A stretch of 64,000 bases of DNA from contig CM062818.1 in assembly GCA_031772625.1 (NCBI GenBank), positions 1,277,746,277 through 1,277,810,276 on the forward strand, read 5' to 3'. This DNA comes from Pinus tabuliformis (taxonomy: Eukaryota > Streptophyta > Pinopsida > Pinales > Pinaceae). Numbering within the stretch: the first letter of the stretch is position 1; the number at the start of each line of letters is the position of its first letter. The translations under genes and the position numbers were made by a program. Below are positions 56,070 to 64,000 of the stretch, piece by piece. The notes below the pieces were generated by a model. That model searched no databases. It saw only the letters and a list, made by a program, of their open reading frames with translations, and had not been told where the DNA came from.

Positions 56070-56495
56070 TTATAAATGTTGCAAATGTCTATCTAACACA
56101 TAATTTTCCAATGAGTCCGTTAATGTGCTTAAGTTTCTAGAAATATGTTGATATTGAATAGAATCAAATTGCCTTTCCAAAATCCTGACCCTTAGGAACA
56201 TGCGATAGATAGCTGGATTCCGTATAGAGTAGATACCAGTGAGCTGTAGGATGACGAGTTGTGAGTCTAGCCTGACGACTAGTCGACGTATGCCACGCGT
56301 AATGGCATCAGAGAGGAGCTCTATCAACGCGCCATATTCAGCAATATTGTTTGTTGACCGACCAATGCATACCCCTCTGAAACTCACTAACTCGCCGCTT
56401 GGATTGAAGATGGCCCAAGCCGCAGAAGATAGGTTCCGCGAACTACGACTCGCTCCGTCAACATATCCAACGAATGATTCCAATAGGTCTGACAT
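56070..56495 (-). pseudogene. Element VI archaeal-type RNase H (second RNase H)
   Basis: A 141-codon frame with an RNase H fold of the archaeal/plant type: YVDGASR (first acidic residue), NIAEYGALIELLSDA (second), VRLDSQLVILQL (third) and TDSLENYVLD (fourth). It is distinct from the Ty3/gypsy RNase H that follows the RT. It lies downstream of integrase, one of the arrangements described for the plant Tat lineage, where this domain was gained in addition to the original one. Such a domain would help remove the RNA strand during reverse transcription. Confidence 0.88.
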
Positions 56496-56677
56496 CTACA
56501 ACAAATGTAAAAGTGGATCACTTAACCAAAACAATTACCCTTAGCGAAAACAAAAATGTAACAAAAGCATAGGGGTTACTATCTTGAGTCAAGCATAGTA
56601 ATGCTTAAGGTACAACCTGTTGCAAGGTTGCACCAGTGGAATCCCATCATAATATACTAACTCATAGGCTCCTTTTG

Positions 56678-59530
56678 CTAATACACGTTTAACAATATAG
56701 GGGCCCATCCATAAGGATTTGAACTTACCTGCTCCCAATTTGTCAGATTCCTGGTCATAAAGTAAGACCAGGTCACCTTCTGAGAAGACACGGGGTTTGA
56801 CATTCTTGTCGAACTGCGCCTTGACTCATTTCTTATGGGCTTCATTAGCCAAAGCGGCATCACGATGGGTTTCATCCAATTGGATTAGTTCCAAGAAACG
56901 ATCCTCTTCTTCAGAAGTTTCGAGGAGAAGGTCGACTGCGAGTTTAAGGGATGAGATTTCACACTGAATTGGTAAGATTGCTTCCAGGCCATACACCAAT
57001 TGAAAAGGTGTAAACCCAGTTGAATTTCTCATCGATGTTCAGTATGCCCACAAGACTGAGTACAGAATTAGGTGCCGACTCCTTTTGTGGACTCCAATCA
57101 TCCTTTGTAGCATCCACTTTAGGACCTTGTTGATTGCCTCAACTTGTCCGTTAGCCTACGGATAATACGGAGTAGAGCTATCGTGGGACAGCCCTAACTT
57201 AGCGGCCAACTCAACCATCATGTGATTGTGAAGATACGATCCATGATCTATGACTATGGCATGTGGAATGTCGAATCTAGAGACTACAGATTGAAAAAGA
57301 AGAGGGCAGTCGTTTCGCCGCTGTTTTTTAATGTAGGTATTGCCTCGGCCCATTTGGTAAAATAGTCTATTACGACTATGATATACCCATGCCCCCCAGC
57401 CGAGGTGGGGTTACATGTCATGAAATCTATGCCCCATTTTGCAAATGGCCCAACAACAACTACTGGTTGCAGCAGTGCGGGTGGTATTCTGGTTTTCTGA
57501 TCAAACATTTGACATGCATGGCAACTTCTGATTACGGTTATCCAATCTCTAAACATTGTTGGCCAGAAGTATCCTACTCGTAAAATCTTTTGCGTCGTAG
57601 CGTAACCAGATTGATGCCCCCCACATGCGCCTGAATGGCAATCATTCAGGACTTTTTCAGCCTCCTCGTGGGTGAGGCACCTCCTCAAAACTGTATTGAC
57701 ACCACGACGGTAAAGTGTATCATCGATGATCATGTAGTCTTTTGCTTGGTATCGAATGCGTCGTTGTTCAGAGCGTGAGGTATTAGACCTATATGTTTGG
57801 GTTTGGAGATAGATTATTATGTCTCCATACCATGGATTGCTTGAAGATATTAGAAACAAAGATTCGTCCATGATTGCTTCCTCTGATGTTACATCGTTGG
57901 ACGACGATGGGAGGTCGCATAGTAGCTCCTCGAAAACGAGGGATTTCTTCGATTTGGATTTTATAAATTCCAGATCAAACTCCTGTAGAATTGCTATCCA
58001 TTTTGAATATTTTTCCCCCAGCAACTGTTGCGACAATATATAAGTCATGGGGTTGCAATTTGATAGAATGGTAGTTTTTCGAAAGAGGATATAGTGTCGA
58101 AATCTTTGTATCGCTTGAACAGCTATAAGAGCTAGCTTTTCAACATAGGAGTACTTGCTTTCTGTATCATTTAAGTTTCTACATAAATAATATATAGGAT
58201 GTTCAATTCCATTGTTTTCTTAAACTAAAACCATTGCGATGGTTGTACCCGCTGCAGCTAGATACAGATTAAAGTCATTTTGATAATCAGGAGGATACAT
58301 TAATGATGCTTTTATTAGGGATTCCTTTAAATCATCAAAGGAAGCTTGTGTGACCTGGTCCCAGAGGAAGGGTACTTCTTTTTCAATAGATGAGTATAAC
58401 CTTTAGCAAGTTCAGTGTAATTTGGAATGAACCTCCTCAGAAAGTTTGCTTTCCCTTGGATTTTCTGAATCGGAAGAAAATTTGAAGGTGGAGGCAAATT
58501 GATGATTGTCTCAACCTTACATCGGTCAAGATGAATCCTGTCCTTTGAGACCACAAAGCTAAGTAAATGACCAGAACTGACATAGAATGCACATTTGTGT
58601 AGATTGAGTTGTATCTTGTAGTGTCGACAATGTAGAAATATCGCTCTCAAATGCTGCGGATGATCAGTCTGCTTTCGCGAATGAGCCGAAAGATCGTCAA
58701 GATATTGTTGAACGATGTTTTTGATGTCATGGAAGACATAATTCATTGCCCTTTGAAATGTTTCCCTTGTGTTCTTTAAACCAAAGGGTAGTTTGCGATA
58801 TGCAAATGTGCCCCAAGGACAAATAAATGCATTCTTTGACTAGTCCTGTGGACGGATATTTATTTGATTTTACCCGGAAAATCCATCCATAAATGAGAAG
58901 ATTTCACATCCGGCGCATTCATCAATTATCTGGTCAATGAAGGGTGTAGGGTAGTTGTCTTTCGGACAAGTTTGATTTACATCCCTATAATCGACGCACA
59001 CTCTAATCATTCCTTGTTTTTCATCACAGGAACAATATTCGATACCCAATTGGTTAGAGGAACCAGGTAAATAAAACCAGCATGGAGAAGTTTTTCCACT
59101 TCTGCCTTGATGGCAGCAGCTTTCTTGGGGTGCACCTACCGTAGCCCTTATTGTACCTGTTTCACATCTGGATAGATATTGATTTCGTGTTCAACTATGC
59201 TCGAGTCAATGCCTAGCATTTCATCATACGAACAAGCAAAGACATCTCTGAATTCGCGAAAAAGAGCGTCATATATTCCAGTTCTGAAGGAGAACAAGAT
59301 TTGCCGACATGAATATTCTCTACAACATCTGTTTTGGTCGAGATATTTATGGAGATAGTCTCTTCAATATTGGACAAGTTGTGTTCGGAATCCATCGTGT
59401 TTACATTATTTAATAGAAAATCAAAAACTGAGGGATGATGAAGGTCACTAGGAGTATCTTCTTTGTAAACCAGAAGATGGGAACGATGGTGGTAATCTTC
59501 CCATGGTACCCCATCAATCGTCATTGACTG
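56678..59530 (-). pseudogene. Element VI RT, RNase H and integrase (fossil)
   Basis: Read right to left: a linker (59524-59213), RT (about 59200-58330) with a YLDDLSAHS box near 58690 and LPPPSNFLPIQKIQGKANFL. A gypsy-type RNase H follows (about 58330-57950; ASLMYPPDYQNDFNLYLAAAG, MTYILSQQLLGEKYSKW). Integrase (about 57780-56680) has an H2C2 finger region (GGHQSGYATTQKIL, CHACQMFDQK), KWGIDFMTC and YIIVVIDYFTKWAEA, then STPYYP, and a C-terminal part with NSTGFTPFQLVYGLEAILP. The words are typical of the Tat/Athila branch. Broken at many points. Confidence 0.87.
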
Positions 59531-60069
59531 AATAATTCCTTCGTCTGTATAGTGTAATTGTGACCAAGGATCTGAAGGGGTACCATATTCTTTAGACCTA
59601 TCTATCCAAATGCTTGATGAGCACTAATTTTGGTTTGCCTCCCATGCTGAAAACATTGATTGCTACAAGATTTCTATTGGGCTTGGAGGCAATACCTGCA
59701 GATGATCCATGATAATATCATTTTCAGAGATCTTTTCAATGGAAGATATCATATTCTAGGTTCCCACCATTGCCACTTTCGCCAGATTGATTGGAGGTGG
59801 TAGGGCAGAAGTCCCCATTAATATAGGGTCTTTTAGTAGTCCTACTCCGATATTTTAAAGCGAATGGGGGCTTCCATGGATCATCAGAATGCTTCCCATA
59901 ACTTGTCAACTGTTGGGGAGAAATGTTTGTTGGTTGACGATTGTAATTCCTCCTTGAAAGGGAAATGCAATCTTCCTGAAGTAGGTCGACACAACGGCTT
60001 CCATAGCATATATCCAGGGCCTTCCCAGTAGGATGTTGTAGTCGAGGTTTCCGTCAATTACTTCAACAT

Positions 60070-60370
60070 CTATTTATACTATTTTGCCCCCCAGTTCAAC
60101 TTGCAAGTTACTTAAAATCCCATATGGAGTGTATGTTTGTCCATCAAATGCTTTTAATGTTGTCGAAGATCGCGACAAGGGTGGAGATCCTAAAGTTTTC
60201 CAGCAACTCATCGAAATAATACATGTAGATGCCCCCTCATCAATAATTGTTCGATGAACATTTTTTTTGAGGGCTTTCACTTGAATGAGGAAAGCTAATT
60301 GAGCTGGTAACTGAGGATCATATCCTTTATGATTAAAGGACACAATATTGGAATCCATTGGGTCAATCCC
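60070..60370 (-). pseudogene. Element VI protease region (fossil)
   Basis: A frame with VHRTIIDEGASTCIIS, the retroelement aspartic protease block (IDEGAST is the usual form in this branch), then CWKTLGSPPL and SSTTLKAFDGQ. Confidence 0.82.
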
Positions 60371-60498
60371 ACCTATCGCTGATAATAAAGCCTAATTTTG
60401 GGAGGGGCAATTTTGCAGTACTTCAAGTGTCGACATAGCGGATGGAAATTGGGCCAGATATTCCACTATATTATAATGTTGTGCTGCTCTAGCATGAG

Positions 60499-61563
60499 TG
60501 TTGTAGGGAAAAGTATCCGACTCGGATGACCCTAACCCACTCTAAGGGTGACAGTTCCTTAGCAACAACTGTAAAACAAACTACTGAAGGTTTACTTCTT
60601 TATGAAAGCAAAAGAGGATGGAGAAAGCACTAACCGTTGCCTTGCGCTTAATGTCGAATCCAAACTCTCCTCTTTGGCCGCTTACTCCTAGCTCTTTGTC
60701 TTTCTGCTCGCCCAGCTGCAATGAGATCCTGCACAATGACAAAGAAGGAAACTACAAGAGGCATGCAATCATAACTGGTTCATGGATTAGTGTAAACCAA
60801 ACATGCAATCATCACAATACATAATTGAAACAAGAGCACATAGAAGAACCTCAATAGCTTTTATTAATGAAGAAATAAAGGTTCTGAGAGGATTACAACC
60901 ATTGCAGGCTCCAACCCAGCAACACCTCCCAGCAGAAAGAATTGCTCTTCTTCACCTCTCTCAAACAATCACCCAATAACTCAAGAATGAAACCAACAGC
61001 ATATCATTACTTTGCACAAAATTCCAGCCTCCTGAGCTCATAGGAGAGAGCTCAATATATAGATGAATTGAGAAAGGATGAGTCAGCTTGCAACTGATGT
61101 GTAGCTGCCTTGTGTCCTCTCTCTCTTCAGTTGATCTTTAGTTGATCTTCAGTTCTTGAGTCCACTTGGTGAACCTTGCTTCCACTTGGAGAAACAAAGC
61201 CTCTGACTCATCACAAGGTGAAATACCTGACCCAAGTGTCATTTTTGGAAGATTCCAAAGCAATGACTCACTGTGCCACATGTCCAAACTCGCCCAACGC
61301 AGGTGGGCTTTGTTCTACCTGCTTTGCAACGCAGGTACACCATGGAGCAGTTGTGTTTCAGCGCAGAAGCCTAGTGGATCACTTGCTTTGATTTCAGGAT
61401 TGCTTGTTTTTGAGTGTTTTCAGGTGGAGAACTGATCTGAGAGCTATTGGTTTGCTGACTTTGTTCCTCTAGGGGTAGGAACATCATGTTTAGGGAACTG
61501 TGGATCCCTTGGATTATTGACAATTCATGCTTGTTGCTGTAAGGCACAAAATTGTCTATAACA
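60499..61563 (-). repeat. Solo LTR nested in element VI
   Basis: A 1,065-bp LTR with ends TG (60499) and CA (61563) on the plus strand, orientation minus by its signals: a TATA-like CTATATATTGAG at about 61051-61062 and an AATAAAAGC polyadenylation-like signal near 60857. A perfect 5-bp target duplication, ATGAG, lies at 60494-60498 and 61564-61568. It interrupts the gag/PR region of element VI. It is a diverged relative of the 3' LTR of VI (51092-52131). No internal sequence remains, so it arose by recombination between two LTRs. Confidence 0.9.
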
Positions 61564-61568
61564 ATGAG

Positions 61569-63976
61569 GATTAAATGTCGATTTGTGTACTACTCCCTTT
61601 GGCGGCTTTATCGTTAGTTCAGGAATGATGGGTGGCACAACTTCGATTGAAGTTGTTGTCGAACTACTGGGTTGATCATTGGCCTTGTTGTCCGACAGTT
61701 GTGGATTCCCGTAATCTTTATTCCTTTTCGATATCAAAGAATCATTTTTCTTCTTTGAAACTGACAACATTAGCACTTGGGACGGGGAAGCATTGTCACT
61801 AGCAACCAGATTTGTTCCTGGATTTGGAAACGGATCAGTCAATACTGCCGAGGCTTTTGAATTCTTCAAGGATTTTCTAAGATCAGCTTTATAAGGACAT
61901 TCTCTTGTCCAATGATCCTCATCACATATTAGGCATGGACTTTTTGGTTTCCTATCTCAATAAGGGTTTGCAGAAGATTTTTCATGGGATGACTCATCCT
62001 GTTTTTTCTTCTTGCCTCCTGGTTGCTTGGTTTCTTTGCCTTTGTCAGTGGACACAACATTTACTTCCGAGGTGAGAAGTTCTTCATTCACATTTTGACC
62101 TAAAACAGTACGGGCTTTCTTTGACTTAGCCTTTACGGTTTTCGTGCTGGTCGTTCCTATCACGGCGTACCCGGCATGGGAGTCTTTGTTCGATTTAGGA
62201 GATGGAGGAACGGAAAATTATGGTCTAGGAGCATCAGGGATTTTATCATAGAGCATGCCAGACTGAGTATAGATCAAGTCTAGATATTGCGCACGAGCAA
62301 TTACTTACTCTTCAGTGATGACTCCTCCCTTTGCTACATCTTCCATAATAGAAGGTAACAATGACTTAATAAACCATTCAACCAACAGTTGGTCAGGAAC
62401 ATATGTTTTTACCATTCTATGATGACGTTGCCACTCATGAATATGATCAGATATGTGAGTGGCCATCATTTTCTTGAAATTGGTAAGAAGCTCTGTTCCC
62501 ATTTCGTACCTTATGGGTAGCTGAAAATGGATTAAAAAGGTTGTGGCTAGGGCGCTGAAGTTATCAAACAAAGCTCTAGGCAATTCGATATACCATTTTG
62601 CTGCCAGACTAGTTAACGTTCGCTGAAAGAGGCGAAGCCTGATCGAATCATCATTTAGAGTGTTAGACAAACACCACAAGTGAAAGGTCATCACATGATT
62701 CGATGGGTCTTCACCCGGATTTCCATTAAATTTAGGAATATCTGACGGAAGTTTATGAGGAATCACTGGCCACCAAGGGGCGTAAGCGATTGGATCATTT
62801 GTTAGTCGATTTAGATCTGGTAACTCTAAAGTCTCCACGAAGGGCAACTATTGATTTAGGCTCGGCGAAGCACACCTAGGATAAGATGGGATTGCCTGAG
62901 CAGTGGGTCTTTACATACCAGCATAGTGCATTTGATGCTGATAACTTTGATAAGGTTGATGGGCATAACCATTATGAAATGGTTGATGTTGACCGTTTTG
63001 AATATACGGCAGCCCATTACTTGCAAAGACTTGGTGCTTAGATCCTTGGTAAACTTGTTGGAATTGTGGTTGTTGATATTGCACCAGCCATGGTTGTGAG
63101 ACCATGTGTTGTTTCCCAATACTGGCTGTTTGACCGAGATGAGGGGTAATGGTACCCGTTTGAGCCTCGGCCACTCAAGTTAAGGAGCCACTAACTGATG
63201 ATTGTGGTGGCATCACAGGGACACGGGGCTATTGGATTATGGCCTGAGAGACCTGAGGATGGCATACAATAGGTAATGCTTGTTCTTGCGATACCGTCAT
63301 AGTAGTCGGTGTAGTGGGGATATTTGACATAGGAAAACTTTGTTGCATTGAGTATACAACTCCTGGTTGTTGAGGAAGTATTGGAATCTAACCACTGGAT
63401 GTAATTCCAGCATAACCTGAATTCTGTTGGGAACTCACATATGTTTGACATCTTGGAGGGGACAATGAAAGGGCATATTGCCCCCCATACGGCGGTAATC
63501 TGGTGCTTAAGGGAATTATTTGCCTTTGAGGACCGGATTGCCCAAATTGACATTGCGAAGGATCAATTTGTTGAGACTCAACATAAGAGATTCCAGATAT
63601 TATTCCTGACGAACAAATGGGAATAGACCATACTGTTGAAACAACCCATGGATGGATCCCATCTAGTGATTGAGAGCTAGTTGCGACAGATGGTATGCCG
63701 ACGAACATTGTTGGAGTAGTAGTAGGAAGTTCTGCCGCTGTTGTGTCAGACGACACAGTCCTAGATGTCGACGGTTGTTCAGACATATCTAGTCTATCAA
63801 AAAGGTTTCCTAGCGATTCTACAGGAACTTCTGATGATGGTAGACTAACTTCTGATGAAGAAGGATATAGAGTGACCTCTACTCCAAATTGCGATGGAGT
63901 ACTAGATGGTGGATCCTCTACAATATCTTCTATAGCAATCAAACCGGGTGGAAGAGGTAGACTGTCAGGTCCGTAA
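61569..63976 (-). pseudogene. Element VI gag (fossil), continuing to the right edge
   Basis: Read right to left: a Ser/Thr/Pro-rich N-terminal region (63942-63388), a Gln/His-rich region (about 63170-62900; Gln and Tyr rich), a Retrotrans_gag capsid domain (62847-62305; PKFNGNPGEDPSNHVMTFHL, RLRLFQRTLTSLAAKWY, FFxxxx-type helices, LLTNFKKMMATHISDHI), a Lys-rich linker (62163-61957) and a CCHC knuckle (CLICDEDHWTRECP at about 61930-61888). The last part (61869-61569) is Ser/Thr rich. Broken at several points. Confidence 0.82.
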
Positions 63977-64000
63977 AATATTTCTGGTGGCGAAGAAGGT

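Larger units (their letters stand above)
51092..64000 (-). mobile_element. Element VI: large Tat-like Ty3/gypsy element with archaeal-type RNase H and antisense mobile-domain ORF
   Basis: A minus-strand element of at least 12.9 kb; its 5' LTR is outside the window. Order from 5' to 3': gag (63.9-61.6 kb), protease (60.3 kb), RT (59.2-58.3 kb), RNase H (58.3-58.0 kb), integrase (57.8-56.7 kb), a second archaeal-type RNase H (56.5-56.1 kb), an antisense ORF (54.7-55.8 kb), a 3' region with degenerate repeats, purine tract and 3' LTR. The second RNase H, the antisense ORF after pol and 3'-region repeats are all known traits of the plant Tat lineage. It is inserted in element VII and itself carries a solo LTR. 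Broken by many changes. Confidence 0.85.

Noticed and set aside
63441-63976. Plus-strand ORFs opposite the N-terminal gag of element VI
   Set aside because: They are the antisense of the Ser/Thr-rich gag region; composition reflects the opposite strand.

Overview
The window looks like intergenic DNA of a large-genome seed plant. It is filled with nested retrotransposons of plant lineages: Ty3/gypsy chromoviruses, a Tat-like Ty3/gypsy, a Ty1/copia remnant and L1-type LINEs with a C-terminal RNase H. It also holds satellites and AT-rich filler. A gymnosperm is my guess, from the depth of nesting and the age of the layers; nothing in the sequence proves it. I found no convincing single-copy host gene, no tRNA or rRNA gene and no CRISPR. 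All comparisons were made by eye. || LEFT NEST, plus strand (1-26.1 kb and beyond). An old chromovirus-like element (I) enters from the left edge with gag and protease. It is split at 1069-17402 by a 16.3 kb LTR element (III, target duplication ACAAC) that shows no gag or pol of its own. The 5' LTR of III is split by a 5'-truncated LINE (LINE-A, 1160-5197, 12-bp target duplication) with one open 1,230-codon frame. The interior of III holds a second, broken LINE (LINE-B, about 8.06-14.47 kb). Element I resumes at 17403 with RT, RNase H and integrase. It is split again inside its chromodomain region by a chromovirus (II, 20153-25993, 333-bp LTRs, target duplication TAAAG), and its 3' LTR seems to start at 26139. 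|| MIDDLE (26.1-44.8 kb). After unassigned sequence comes a composite satellite (29965-34880) of two alternating repeat types. A minus-strand non-autonomous Ty3/gypsy (IV, 31216-34534) sits inside it. AT-rich DNA follows, with microsatellites, a foldback, a 57-bp minisatellite and a second copy of a repeat also present inside III. Then comes a three-LTR cluster around a small gag/protease-only element (V, 39519-42589) and a decayed Glu/Gln-rich reading frame with LTR-like promoter sequence. || RIGHT NEST, minus strand (44.8-64 kb). A copia 3' end (VIII) is interrupted by a Ty3/gypsy (VII, LTR 46621-48379). VII is interrupted by a Tat-like element (VI, 51092 to beyond the window). VI has the order gag-PR-RT-RH-IN-archaeal-type RNase H, then a plant-mobile-domain ORF in antisense, a repeat-bearing 3' region and a 3' LTR. 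A related solo LTR (60499-61563, target duplication ATGAG) lies inside its gag/PR region. || The antisense mobile-domain ORF in VI, the composite satellite, the LINE with an open frame but altered RT catalytic box, and the unusual LTR clusters are the items most worth a second look.
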